NCBI RefSeq assembly: GCF_002356075.1
Contig: NZ_AP017902.1
Coordinates: 124,001-188,000, forward strand
Source of the DNA: Mycoplasmopsis bovigenitalium
GTDB taxonomy: Bacteria > Bacillota_I > Bacilli_A > Mycoplasmatales > Metamycoplasmataceae
Direction: 5' to 3'
Length of the DNA stretch: 64,000 nt
Position 1 is the stretch's first letter. Each line of letters starts with the position of its first letter. Below are positions 44,711-55,385 of the stretch, one piece after another. The notes beneath the pieces are model-generated. The model saw only the letters and a list, made by a program, of their open reading frames with translations. It had not been told where the DNA came from and did not search any database. Position numbers and translations under genes: made by a program.

Positions 44711-46309
44711 TTAGAAAATTAAAGTTTTAGCTAATCCTTTATTAGTAAATACATATGACGTGTTTCCGTTAAACACTACATCAACTAATTCTGGGTAGTC
44801 TATAAATGGGTTTCGATTTTTTTGGTGTTTGTAAATTCCGTTATTTCTGTCTAAATCAAATTGTGAAATTGGATCTAGATAGTGTCATTTAAGCATTGTT
44901 TTTAAGAAATTTTTATTGATTTTGTTGCCTTGGTCAAAAAATCTTTGCGCTGGCTGATTGTGTCTGATGTTTTTGTCTTTATAAGTTAGGGCAAAGTATA
45001 AAAACGCTCTTGCAATATCGCCTTTGAATTCATCATTTGGCTCAACAACTTGCCCGCCATCTTCGACTCCCGCACCAAGTTTTGTACCATTGCTTGAAAT
45101 TGTTCTGCCATTTTTAACTTCGCCGAATGGAAAGTTGCTATGAAGTGCGTTTACTTGTTTATCAGAAGGTCAAACGTGGTGTGCGTCATTTTTCATTGGT
45201 GCCGCTCTATTGAATCATGACTGAGCAACTAAGTGCTCTCTGTTCATTCCCGAACCTTCTCTATTTCCTGTATCTGAATATTTACCAAATTCAAAGTTAT
45301 ATTTGTCGTTTCCATTCGGAATTTCAGTGTATATGTCAAGAACGCTACCATCATTTTCATAGTATTTATCTACAAATGAATCACGATATGTAGTGTGTAA
45401 TTGATCATAGCCCCCTGTTTTGTCTCTATGCGCTTTTTGAATTTTGAAAAGTTCGTCAATTAATGCTTGACCACTTTTGCCTTCTAATGATGCATAAAAG
45501 TTGCTATTTGTATATTCAACTTGTTTTGCTTCATTGATTGATTTTGCAACAATTTTAGAGCTTTTTTCATGTTTTGGATTAATTTCAACATTGCTTATTG
45601 AAGTGCTGCCTTGGTCATTATTTGGATCTTGGTCTACTGGAAAATCGTCTTGATGAGTTTCAATTCCATTTGGATTTTTTTCAAGTTTAAATACTGAAGT
45701 ATAAACATTTTCACTAACGTAAGGCGGTTTATTTTTGCCATTGTATTTAGTAACTTTGTAATAAATGGTTAGTTCATTTTCATTAATTTTAAAATCAATT
45801 AAATCATTTGTCTTTTTATCGCCTTGTTTCATTGACTGGTTAGCATAATTGAATTCACCTTGATCTCTAAGTCTAAAAATAAGCTTAGCAGCAGCTCACC
45901 CGTCTTTGCCTTTTGGCTTTTCTGGAGCATAAATAATACCTTTTTTAGAGAAAGCAAAAAATAATTTATTTGTTTTTAAAATTTCAAGAACATTTCCTTT
46001 AAAACCTTCAACAAGAATTAATCCTTGATTCTGTTTTTCAGCAATTTCAGCAAATTTAGGGTCTTTGCTTCTTAAATTTGGTTCACTTTGAATAGTTTGA
46101 GTTTTTGAAGGTTGCTTTGTCTTTTTAGTAACTTGTGCAGTGTTTGTAGTTCCTGTTGAGCCTGTATTATTTTGAGGATTATTTTCTGGGATTGTTACTT
46201 GTTTTTCGGGATTTTTTGTTTGTTCAACTTTTTTACATGATATTGAAACAATGCTTGTTGAAATAATAGCAATGGGACTAATTGCCAGCATTAATTTAAA
46301 TTTGTTCAT
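44711..46309 (-). CDS. Endonuclease I-family lipoprotein
   Basis: A 532-residue lipoprotein; the signal peptide MNKFKLMLAISPIAIISTSIVSISC ends in a lipobox at Cys25, followed by a Lys/Thr/Gln-rich linker. The C-terminal half matches endonuclease I: MNREHLVAQSWFNRAAPMKNDAHHVWPSDKQVNALHSNFPFGEV, the His-metal finger of non-specific nucleases. It should degrade extracellular DNA at the cell surface. Three TGA Trp codons divide it in the standard code. With the thermonuclease lipoprotein and the deo operon it suggests a nucleotide scavenging lifestyle. Confidence 0.87.
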
Positions 46310-46350
46310 TAATCTCCTAGGAATTTGAAATTTAAAAAATTCTTTCTTTA

Positions 46351-46356
46351 ATTATA
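46351..46356 (-). promoter_or_regulatory. -10 box of the endonuclease I lipoprotein gene
   Basis: TATAAT on the minus strand 42 bases before the ATG; AGGAG lies just before the start. Confidence 0.5.
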
Positions 46357-46465
46357 TTAAAAAATCATTTAACTTATTTTTTACACGTTTTCAGACAGAT
46401 TAATTGAATAAAAATAATGGAAATATTATGAAATAATAGTTGAATATAGGTTTAATAAAACGGAA

Positions 46466-46492
46466 AATAAAAAAACTCAGAGCACTGAGTTT
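46466..46492 (-). terminator. Terminator of infC-rpmI-rplT
   Basis: AAACTCAG / CTGAGTTT stem with seven T on the minus strand. Confidence 0.87.
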
Positions 46493-46498
46493 GATTGA

Positions 46499-46849
46499 TT
46501 ATTTACCGTTTTTTGAAATTTCAACAAGGTTTGAAAATACTTTAGGTTCGTTGATTGCTAACTCTGAAAGCATTTTTCTGTTGATTGTAATGTTTGCTTT
46601 TTTAAGTCCGTTAATAAATTGTGAATATGAAACGCCTTCTGCTCTAGTAGCAGCATTAATACGAGCGATTCATAGTTTTCTAAAGTTACGTTTTACTTGT
46701 TTACGGTCTCTAAATGCATATGTTCAAGATTTAACAACTGCTTGTTTAGCAACTTTGTAACCTATTGATTTGTGTCCAAAATATCCTTTAGCTAATTTTA
46801 GTCATTTTTTTCTTCTAGCTCTTGTAACTGTTCCGCCTTTAACTCTCAT
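46499..46849 (-). CDS. rplT: 50S ribosomal protein L20
   Basis: A 116-residue protein starting [23 protein letters not shown] and containing [27 protein letters not shown], diagnostic of L20. Several TGA Trp codons break the frame in the standard code. AAGGAAGAAGGAAA precedes the start. L20 is an early assembly protein and in many bacteria controls its own operon by binding the leader. It is the last gene of infC-rpmI-rplT. Confidence 0.97.
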
Positions 46850-46890
46850 AATTTCCTTCTTCCTTTATTGTGAATTGTGAATAAAATCTA

Positions 46891-47079
46891 TTAAAATAGA
46901 CCTTTAAATCTTTTGATGTCAGATGCGTGCATTTGAACAGATTTACGTGCTTGACGTTTTTGTTTTGTGGTTTTATTTTGGGCTAGATGTGAACGGTATG
47001 CTTGCTCTCTTAAAACCTTACCTGTACCAGTAATTTTGATACGTTTTTTTAGAGCGCTTTTTGTCTTCATTTTAGGCAT
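46891..47079 (-). CDS. rpmI: 50S ribosomal protein L35
   Basis: A 62-residue basic protein, [22 protein letters not shown]..., with the family's [18 protein letters not shown] chose the internal ATG at 47079, with AAAGGAG upstream, over an in-frame ATG ten codons earlier that lies within the infC 3' end. It is between infC and rplT as usual. Confidence 0.96.
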   Translation of the reverse strand: MPKMKTKSALKKRIKITGTGKVLREQAYRSHLAQNKTTKQKRQARKSVQMHASDIKRFKGLF

Positions 47080-47089
47080 ATTGACTCCT

Positions 47090-47725
47090 TTATTCTTTGT
47101 CGTTTTCATCAGAATCTGACTCAGAATTATTTTGTTCTGTGTTTTTATCTACTATGTTGTTTTCCTTTTTGTATTTAGCAACTTTAATTTTATTTGGTTG
47201 TAAATAAAAGTCAAGGAATTTACCGTTAATTAATGTTGCTTCTTTAGTGATTTCCGCTATATCCTCAAGTAAAGCATAGAATCTATTTAATGTGTCATGA
47301 CCTAATTCTGGTCTAGCAGCTTCTCTACCACGGAATTTTAAACTAACTTTTAGTCTATCTCCGTCAAGTAAAAATTCTCTAGCTTTTCTTGCTTTAGTTT
47401 TTAAATCATGTTCGCCAATCATAACTGTCAAACGAATTTGACGGTTTTGAATTACGGTTTGCTTTTCTTTAGCGGCTTTTTGTTTTTTCTTTCTTTCATA
47501 CTTGAATTTGCCATAATCTAGAATTCTGGCAATTGGTTTTGGTTCTACACTAATCAAAACCAAGTCCATTCTGTACTCTCTAGCAATCTCGATTGCTTCG
47601 CGAGTTGGTGTAACGCCAATTTTGTCCCCTTCAGGTCCAATTAAAAAGACTTTTGAAAAAGGGATATTGCCGTTAATCATGTGTTCAGCTGCTGGCTTTT
47701 TATTTTTAGTATTTGTTGGTTGAAT
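47090..47725 (-). CDS. infC: Translation initiation factor IF-3
   Basis: About 211 residues. The N-domain has [42 protein letters not shown], and the C-domain [25 protein letters not shown] and [10 protein letters not shown]. An acidic tail ([10 protein letters not shown]) extends the usual length. IF-3 checks start codon fidelity. No ATG follows the AAGGAG at about 47731; instead there are two ATT codons, and ATT at 47723-47725 is the likely start. infC with an AUU start is the classical self-limiting arrangement, since IF-3 rejects non-AUG starts. A first ATG (EHMINGN) lies further inside. Confidence 0.92.
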   Translation of the reverse strand: MQPTNTKNKKPAAEHMINGNIPFSKVFLIGPEGDKIGVTPTREAIEIAREYRMDLVLISVEPKPIARILDYGKFKYERKKKQKAAKEKQTVIQNRQIRLTVMIGEHDLKTKARKAREFLLDGDRLKVSLKFRGREAARPELGHDTLNRFYALLEDIAEITKEATLINGKFLDFYLQPNKIKVAKYKKENNIVDKNTEQNNSESDSDENDKE

Positions 47726-47753
47726 AATTAACTCCTTAAATAATAGATAAATG

Positions 47754-47785
47754 TAAAAATAAAAGTGGTATCCCACTTCTAAACT
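47754..47785 (-). promoter_or_regulatory. Attenuator-like hairpin in the infC leader
   Basis: On the minus strand AAGTGG-GATA-CCACTT is followed by TTATTTTTA, within a leader of about 150 bases between the -10 at 47881-47886 and the infC start. The leader also has other self-complementary stretches (around 47800-47850). It resembles a ribosomal-protein or IF-3 operon leader with premature termination, but I cannot assign it to a named RNA family. Confidence 0.6.
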
Positions 47786-47880
47786 ACGATCAAAAGAGAT
47801 TTTAATTGTAGCTAGAAACCCAAGGCTATGGCCATCAGGTGAGATGTTATCTACTTTCTGCAATTAAATATTGCTTTTAT

Positions 47881-47886
47881 ATTTTA
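47881..47886 (-). promoter_or_regulatory. -10 box of the infC operon
   Basis: TAAAAT in the context GTGTTAAAATA on the minus strand (TGn extended -10). Confidence 0.55.
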
Positions 47887-47959
47887 ACACTTTTATTAAA
47901 TATTTTATAAAATTAATTATTTTGCGTATACCAATAAAAAAACAATTGAATTAGTAAAA

Positions 47960-48196
47960 TTAAATAACGAAACTTACTATTATTTTTTCTGCTTTTTTGA
48001 TTATTTTGTATCCAAATTCATCGCTATGTTCATCTAAATATTTTATAACTTGGTGATATAATTCATTATCTTCATTGTCGATAAATTTTACTTCAACTTC
48101 ATTAGCACCCTTTTCTCAGGCATCATCTAATTCAAGTTCAAAATTACAAATTGCTTGTTTGATGTTTTGGTAGTTTCCTAAAATTATTTCAATCAT
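47960..48196 (-). CDS. Small hypothetical protein (78 aa)
   Basis: MIEIILGNYQNIKQAICNFE... is a 78-residue acidic protein with one TGA Trp codon, so it is easy to miss. It looks like an alternating strand-helix fold (VEVKFIDNEDN, YLDEHSDEFGYKIIKKAEKIIVSFVI). AAAGGAG precedes the ATG, which lies nine bases after the tmcAL stop, so the two share a transcript. I do not recognise the family; a role near tRNA modification is only suggested by context. Confidence 0.7.
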
Positions 48197-48205
48197 ATTT
48201 CTCCT

Positions 48206-49099
48206 TTATCATTTTTTACATAAAATTCAGGCAATTATTCTTTTAATTCTGCTTGCTGTATAGCGTTTTGATACACAAGCATTAACAAAAGAATTATAAT
48301 CAGGCTGATTAGCATTTTTTAGTAATAAATTTTCAATGCCTTCAGAAACCAGTTTTACCTTTTTCAATTTATTTATGTTTGTATTGGTCAAAATCTTAAT
48401 AAATTTTTTATAGTATTTGTCAATAAAGCGTGGGCGCTTTATTTTCATTGGCGAAAATTGCGATATTGATTCATTATTGCGTAATTTATTGCGTAATAAT
48501 GATGCTGAGGCATAATTTTCGGTTGTTGTTTCACTGTGAAAAGCAACATTTCTCTCTATTGAGTAAGGAGTGATATTGTAGTCATTAAAAATTATTGTTT
48601 TTATATACTCAAAACCCAAAATATCATTAGGCATAGTAAAGTTTTTTCCTGTTAATTCTTGCAATGCACAGCTAAAAGCTTTAGGATATGCTAATTTCTC
48701 TTTACGAATATATTTACGAATGATTTGGTCAAAATTTTGTTGGTTTTGTTTAAGAGTTTTGGCAATAAAAATCATTTGCTCAATATTATTGGATTCAGAA
48801 CCAAAAACAATTTTATCAACTCCCGCTTTATATAATTTCTTAATTGCGTTTTGAGCAAAGATATGGGCGGCTTGAACACTTTGTTTAAAGTTTAACTTCA
48901 AAACTTTATTTACTCCATATTTTTTTGCTATTGCTTTGCGTTTAGCAAAGCTAGTGATGGTTAATTCGCCCCGCTGACTGAATTTATCAGTCATTACAAC
49001 AATAATTTTCTCGTTAGGAAAATTTTCTTTTATTCAATTTAACTGGCGAATATGACCATTGTGAAATGGGTTATATTCTGCGACAATTCCAATAGCCAT
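48206..49099 (-). CDS. tmcAL: tRNA(Met) cytidine acetate ligase-like nucleotidyltransferase (TmcAL)
   Basis: A 297-residue protein of the HIGH nucleotidyltransferase superfamily. The start MAIGIVAEYNPFHNGHIRQL contains HNGH; VVMTDKFSQRGE, NFKQSVQAAHIFAQNAIK and KIVFGSESNN are TmcAL-like. Family members acetylate the wobble cytidine of elongator tRNA-Met using acetate and ATP, a good match to an acetate-producing cell. It is shorter than the Bacillus enzyme (about 400), missing part of the C-terminal region. The last seven residues follow a TGA Trp codon. Confidence 0.82.
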
Positions 49100-49270
49100 A
49101 TTACTCCTTTTATTTATTAATTTTAAATAAAAAATCAATCTAAAAAAGCAATTAAAAAATATTGTTAAATATCCTTATTTTTTCAATGAACTTATTGTAT
49201 GAAAGTTTGTGTTGTAGCACTAAACATCATCAATTTGTTCATTAATTTATAATGATTTTTTTGTGATTTG

Positions 49271-49380
49271 ATTCCCAAAACTTCTAAAAATAAAAAGTTT
49301 TGTGCTTAGACTCCCAAAACTTCTAAAAATAAAAAGTTTTGTGCTTAGACTCCCAAAACTTTTAAATAAAAAAGTGGTTT
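49271..49380 (+). repeat. 39-base tandem repeat, about 2.8 copies
   Basis: Units start at 49271, 49310 and 49349. Each contains CCCAAAACTT, an A-rich loop and AAGTTTTG, an eight-base stem, followed by TGCTTAGACT in the first two. The third unit is degenerate. They lie in the 370-base gap between tmcAL and the plus-strand hsdS block. No gene is seen here. Spacers are absent, so it is not a CRISPR. Confidence 0.8.
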
Positions 49381-49430
49381 ACAACATAAATATTAATGAT
49401 AAATATGGTTAAAGATGATATACATTTAAA

Positions 49431-49467
49431 ATCAGCGTAAGTTAGAAAAGCCAAAAAACATTAAAAT
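49431..49467 (+). other. Truncated end of an hsdS module at a block edge
   Basis: The sequence from ATCAGCGTAAG onward is the same as the conserved 3' part of the hsdS modules (HQRKLEK..KNIK) but with LEKP for LEKL and one A missing before ATATGC. Homology to hsdS begins exactly at the 11-base word, marking a recombination junction. Confidence 0.75.
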
Positions 49468-50052
49468 ATGCTTTTAGAAAAGATGTTTGCGGACGAAAAA
49501 ACACTAAAACCAGCTATTAGATTTAAAGAATTTACTAACGCTTGAGAACAGAGAAGGTTGGGAGATATGTGCATTATTTCGACTGGTAAACTCGATGCAA
49601 ATGCAATGGATAAAGGCGGAAAATATAATTTTTATACCTCTGGTGTTGAAATTTATAAAATAAATAGGTTTGCTTTTTCAGGTGAAGCAATAACGATTGC
49701 TGGTAATGGAGCAAATGTTGGATATATGCATTTAGCAGAAGGACAATTCAACGCGTATCAAAGAACATATGTTTTACAGGCGTTTTCGGAAAATAGAATA
49801 TTTTTAAATTATGCAATTAAAAATGCATTAAATAAAAAGATACAAGAAGAAGTTAGAGGTTCGGGTATACCTTACATTGTTTTAGATATGCTGAACAGTT
49901 TGAACCTTAATATTTCATCGAAAAATGAACAACAAAAAATCTCTAACACATTCTTAAATTTAGACTCCCTAATCACCCTTCATCAGCGTAAGTTAGAAAA
50001 GCTAAAAAACATTAAAAATATGCTTTTAGAAAAGATGTTTGTAAATGCATAA
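49468..50052 (+). CDS. hsdS: Type I specificity subunit HsdS, half-length (module d)
   Basis: A 194-residue HsdS with one target-recognition domain. It starts in the conserved helix (MLLEKMFADEKTLKPAIRFKEFTNAWEQRRL), then TRD d (GDMCIISTGKLDANAMDK...), then the conserved helix SLITLHQRKLEKLKNIKNML and the split linker FVNA-stop. TRD d is identical to the second half of the minus-strand gene at 55939-57093. The start is only the first ATG after the truncated upstream module, so it may not be expressed; it could serve as a donor. Its stop overlaps the next start by eight bases (ATGCATAA). Confidence 0.8.
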
Positions 50053-51244
50053 ATCATTAAAACCAGCCATTAGATTCAAAGAATTTACTAACGATTGAGA
50101 ACAGAGAAGGTTGGGAGATTTTCTATTTGATCCGCCCCTGGAAAAAGTCGAAGTAGAAGATGAAAATGACTTAATAACTATTGGACTAAATTTAACTGGT
50201 ATTAGAATTGGCGGCAATAGAAATAAGTTTTCATTTGGTGCAACACAATACTATAAAAGGCTTGCGGGACAATTAATTTATGGAAAGCAAAACTTTTTTA
50301 ATGGTTCAATTGCACTAATAAGCCCAATTTATAGCGGAAAATGTACATCTGGTGATGTTCCATCATTCAATATAGAAAATATAAATAAATATTTTTTATA
50401 TCAGTTTATTGCTAGACCAGACTATTACAAATCTAAAGAATCATATTCTATCGGAACTGGTTCTAAGAGAATTCACCAATCAGAAATTAAAAAATTTCAA
50501 ATAACAAGCCCAATTTCATTAATAGAACAAGAAAAAATTTCGGACACTTTTATTGAATTAGACTCCCTAATCACCCTTCATCAGCGTAAGTTAGAAAAGC
50601 TAAAAAACATTAAAAATATGCTCTTAGAAAAGATGTTTGCAGACGAAAAAAACCTTAAACCAGCCATTAGATTCAAAGAATTTACTAACGATTGAGAACA
50701 ACACAAGTTTAATGAATTACTAATTAAAATAGTTGATAAAGGTCATCCAAATATGCCAACTTTAACCGCTTCTGTAACTGGAGATGTATTTCGCAGAATC
50801 GATACAGGGTATACTGTAAGCGTATCAAATGCAAGTTTAATGAACTATGTTCGAGTTTTAAAAAATGATTTCATACTTCACCTCTCATCTTTTAGAAGTG
50901 GTTTAGCATTCTCAGATTTTGATGGTATTACTTCACCAGCATACATAGTTTTAAGGCTAATTGGTCAAAATGTTAATAACCCAAAATACTGAAAACACTT
51001 TTTTAGAACTGAAGCATTTATAAAATCATTAGTTCCATTCACATACGGATTAAGAGTTGGTAAAACAATTAATCTTGATGAGTTAAATTATTCAATACTT
51101 AATGCTCCGTCATTTAAAGAGCAAACAAAAATTGCTTCATTATTAGAGTCAATTTTTAGCTCAATCACCCTTCATCAGCGTAAGCATTATTATTGATTTT
51201 TTTCATTTTTATACATAAAAAAGTATTTATTTATATGGGTGTAG
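50045..51244 (+). CDS. hsdS: Type I specificity subunit HsdS, full-length (modules e+a) with altered C-terminus
   Basis: A 399-residue HsdS with two TRDs: e (GDFLFDPPLEKVEVED...) then, after the fused linker MFADEKNLKPAIRFKEF, a (FNELLIKIVDKGHPNMP...). TRD a equals those in two minus-strand genes; TRD e occurs only here. The last conserved helix is cut at HQRK, where the array homology ends, and about 20 unrelated hydrophobic residues follow (HYYWFFSFLYIKKYLFIWV). It may be inactive until recombined. Two TGA Trp codons. The stop is ten bases before the recombinase gene. Confidence 0.85.
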
Positions 51245-51253
51245 AAAGGTAAA

Positions 51254-52174
51254 ATGAAAAAATCAGAAATACTTTTATATAAATATTTTCAAAATTGAAT
51301 TGATGTATATAAAAAAGGTTCAATAAGAAAAATAAGTTTTAAAAAATATCAATTGACATTAGATTGGATAATTAAAATTGCTAGAGATGTACGTTTGTGC
51401 GATTTGGATAGAACTTTATATCAACGCATACTTAATGAGTATGCACTAACTCATGAAAGACAAACTACAATGGATTTTCATCATCATTTAAAAAGTTGTT
51501 TATTAGATGCTTTTGATGATGGATATTTGACTAATGATCCTACTCGTAAAGTGGTAATTAAAGGTAAAAATCCTCGTAAGAAAAAAGTTAAATATTTGAG
51601 TCAATTTGAATTGCAATTATTAGTTAAAAATTTAAAATTAAAAGACTTTATCAATATGGATTGACTTATTTTATTGATAGCTAAAACAGGTTTAAGATAT
51701 TCAGAAGCATTGGCACTTACACCACAAGACTTTGATTTTGCAAAGCAAACTCTAAATGTGTCAAAAACTTGGGATTATAAAGAGCAGGGTGGCTTTCTGC
51801 CAACCAAAAACAAGTCTAGTATAAGAAAAATCCAACTTGACTGAATGACAGTAAGTCAATTTTCTGGAATCATTAAAAATATGCCTGAAAATGAACCGAT
51901 TTTTGTCACTAAAGAGCGTATTTATAACTCAACTATTAATGATGTATTAATGCGCCGTTGCAATGCGGCAGGCATTCCTGTTATTAGTGTGCATGGTTTG
52001 CGCCATACTCATGCTTCATTATTGCTTTATGCTGGAGTTTCTATTGCTTCAGTAGCTAAGCGTTTAGGTCATGCTAGTATGAACACCACCGAGAAAGTTT
52101 ATTTACATATTATTAATGAATTAGAAAACAAAGATGTTGACTTAGTAATGAGATCGATATCACTACTTAATTAA
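51254..52174 (+). CDS. Tyrosine site-specific recombinase
   Basis: A 306-residue integrase/Xer-family protein. A SAM-like N-terminal core-binding domain (residues 1-105) is followed by the catalytic domain: Arg148 (KTGLRYSEAL), a Lys in TKNKSS, His247-Arg250 (VHGLRHTHA), His273 (RLGHASM) and nucleophile Tyr283 (EKVYLH). It resembles integrases of Gram-positive conjugative transposons and the recombinases of invertible hsdS loci (for example in M. pulmonis and S. pneumoniae). AAAGG precedes the ATG. It lies right beside the array and is the obvious candidate to shuffle it. Confidence 0.92.
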
Positions 52175-52201
52175 AAAATTATTATTACACCCATAAAAAA
52201 C

Positions 52202-52228
52202 AAAAAGCCACTTTTGTGGCTATTTTTT
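52202..52228. terminator. Bidirectional terminator between recombinase and hsdR
   Basis: AGCCAC-TTTT-GTGGCT with flanking A and T tracts; it overlaps the hsdR stop and ends both converging units. Confidence 0.87.
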
Positions 52229-55200
52229 GTCTTTTTGTTCTTCGATTCATTTTTCAACAAACGAAATAAAGTCTGCTGGCAGAGCTTTTTTTGGTTTTCT
52301 ATTTAGTTTTAGTGCAAATTTTTCCCTTATTTCATTTGTATATGATTTTTCACATAAATCATGCAATCTATTATTAACATTGATTGGTTCAGTTGAGTTA
52401 ATGATTTTATTAATAGCTTTAGAATCAAAGTTTCACTCGTTGCAAAATTCTTTTAGAATTTCACTCTCGATATTTAAAATAGCTTCAGTAAATTCTTCAT
52501 TAATGTCTAGATAATCTCAGTTTTTTTGATTATTAAAATATGGTTCTAAAATTCGCAATAATATTTCTTGGTGTTCAGCTGTAAAACTTGCAATTGCATG
52601 CACGATGCGTTCTCTTGTGCGATCTAATTTGATAATATCATTAAGTTTAGCTAAATTTAATGGAATTTTTTCCCGATAAGGGCTATATTCTGTTGATAAA
52701 TTTTGCAATTCTAGAGGATCTGATTCATCTTTAGTGCCAGAAGCGTGATTTTCTTTTTGATGTTCTTTCAAATAGCGAGTTATATCCTCGTTTCTAGCAA
52801 CTAACGCATCAAAATCATGTTCTGTATATGTTATAGTACTACAAATGTCATTAGGATTTTTTGCTCTTTCTCAACTAAAGCCCATAATCTTAGCTGCTCT
52901 TACATCATTAATAATTTTATTTATTAATTTATTAGCTTTTCTCATGTTTTCTGTGTATTGCAAATTATTATTGTGTTGTTCGGGGTAAATTGAGCCAAAT
53001 CAGGTGTGTTTACTATACATTAAGAAAAATTTTTTTACTTCTGCAAATGTATTATTGATGCTTAATAGACGATCTTCAAAACTTGTAGTAAGTATTGATT
53101 CAATATTTATATCTGCATACTTGCTTAGAGCTTTATCAAGGTTGTAGTTCATTGTGTTGGGTTGACGATAGAATATTACATTACCAAAATCCTTGCCAGG
53201 AAGTGTTCTGTTAGTTCTTGAAATAGCTTGAATTAAATGCTCATAAGTCATAACCTTGTCAAAATAAATTGTATTAATATATTTAGAGTCAAAACCAGTT
53301 AGCATCTGGTTAACTACAATTAAAAGTTGCAATTTATCTTTATTTTCAATGTTATTAAAATTACCTTTTCGTGATAATCTTTTTGATAAATCTTGCTTAA
53401 ATTGAGCACTATCATTCACATTTATTACTTTGCTAAAATCATTGTTATATCTATTAATGATATTATTAATAGCATCTGCTTTGTATTCAGTTTTTGTTAA
53501 CTCTTCTTCGCGGTCAAGGCTTTGGTCAAAAAGAGCAGTAAATTTAAAGTCTTTGTATTTTTCATTATTATCACAAGCCTCTGCAAATAATTCAAAATAC
53601 TCAATAGCATCTGGAATGCTTTTAACAGCAAATATAGCACTATAGCGTTTATCGTCTAAAAAGTATTCTTGAGTGTTTAATATATCCTCAACAATCAATT
53701 TTTTAAAGCGTTTATCATCATAGTACCCACCCCTCAATAAATCATCTTCATAATCTCGATTAATTTTTTTATCATCGTTATTAAGGTCTCTAAAATGACT
53801 TAATTTATCTACTATTTTGCTAATTTTGTCAGTATACAAACCTTTTTTAACGAATTTTATAGCACTTTCTTTAATGTTTTTTATAGCACTTTCAATGTAT
53901 TTAGTAAATATATTATATTCAATATTAAAGTCTAATATCTTTTTATCTTGAATACCATTCTTTAATGTGTAGCTGTGTAAGAGTTCACCAAAAATATCTT
54001 TAGTTTCAAGACCATTTTTTGAGTTTTCTTTACCAAGTGGTGTGCCAGTAAAACCAATTAAAGCAGCATTAGGGAATGTTTCGTTGATATTTTTAATCAT
54101 TTCACCTGATGTGCTTCTGTGTGCTTCGTCAAAAATAAAGACAATTTTTTGTGAAGCCGCTCTGTTTATTTCTCTTTCTGAAAAGTTTTTTGTATTTACT
54201 CTAGATTGTTTTTGGATTGAACCAACAATTATAGTGTTCATTAAATTTTCTTTTTTTATTAAAGAAATAAGGTCATCAGTTGATGAAGCTATTTCAACAT
54301 TGACTTTTCCGCCTTTAAAACTGCTAAATTCGCTAAAACTTTGTGTCCCTAATTCGGTTCTGTCAACTACAAAAACAACTGTATCAGCAATATTTCATTC
54401 AAGTAATAATTGCGATAATTTAAAACTAGTTAGAGTTTTTCCAGAACCTGTTGAGTGTCAAATATGACCAACTTTTGCACATCCAGAACGATTTGGGTCA
54501 AAGAAAATTTTTTTATCCGTTCTAAACTTTCTTTCAATTTTATCAATTGCATGAAATTGATAGCTTCTTAAAATTAATGGATTAATCTCATTTTCTTGGC
54601 AAACTGTAAAGTCAGCAATAAGTCGGTGTGCCATTGGAATTGATAGAAAATGTTTGACAACATCTCTTCAATCTCTTAAAACATTGTTTCGGTCATCGTG
54701 TCAATAACTAAATGATTGTTCATTAATAAATTGACCAGAATGATCTGTTGGCATATATTTCATTTCTTCAGGATTCATAGCAACACTAACTTGAACTAGT
54801 TTTAAAATTTCGTCAAAACCACCTGAATTAATGTAGTTAGAAATTTGGGTTATTGATTTTGATATACTAATTCCTTTTGCCTTTAATTCAATATGGAATA
54901 AAGGCAAACCATTAATTAATAAAATAACATCAGCTCTATGCTTGCGGTTAACTGCTTTTCAAGGCAGCTCTACTTCTTTGGCAATTTGATAAATTGAATC
55001 ACCAGCATTAATCTCTTTTCTACTGAAGATTTTTAAATATATTTCCTTGCCATATTTTTCTGTATCTTTTTTATTATCTCTTTTAATAGCAATTGTTTCG
55101 CTATTTATTAATTTATTAGCAGCTGCTGTGCTATTACATTGTTTAATTTTCTCTTTTAATTGCTCTTTTTCGCCATCTGTAAGGTCAATGTTATTTAATC

Positions 55201-55372
55201 TATCCTTATTATTGCGATAAACAATTTTAAAAAAGTTATTTCACAAATCTTCTATAGTGCATGATTCTAAAACTGGTTTAATTTCCCTGTTTATATTTCT
55301 TCAGCCGTTTTCTTGCAAGGCGTTGACTAAATCATTTTGAAATTTTCTTTCACTATCTTTATTTTCTATCAT
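52220..55372 (-). CDS. hsdR: Type I restriction subunit HsdR
   Basis: A 1050-residue ATP-dependent translocase and nuclease. The N-terminal PD-(D/E)xK nuclease is ADVILLINGLPLFHIELKAKG. The helicase has Walker A HSTGSGKT (about 306-313), VVFVVDRTELGTQ, DEAH box IVFIFDEAHRS, FTGTPLG, and motif VI QAISRTNR. Many TGA codons are Trp. AAGGAGAA precedes the ATG, 13 bases after the last hsdS, so it closes the minus-strand hsdM-hsdS operon. It cuts unmodified DNA once assembled with HsdM and HsdS. Confidence 0.95.
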
Positions 55373-55385
55373 TTGTTTATTCTCC

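Noticed and set aside
49271-49380. CRISPR array
   Set aside because: The units are directly adjacent with no variable spacers, and no cas genes are in the window.
49100-49440. tRNA genes in the larger gaps
   Set aside because: I looked for CCA-less cloverleaf patterns and GTTCRANNC-like T-loops in the gaps and saw none.
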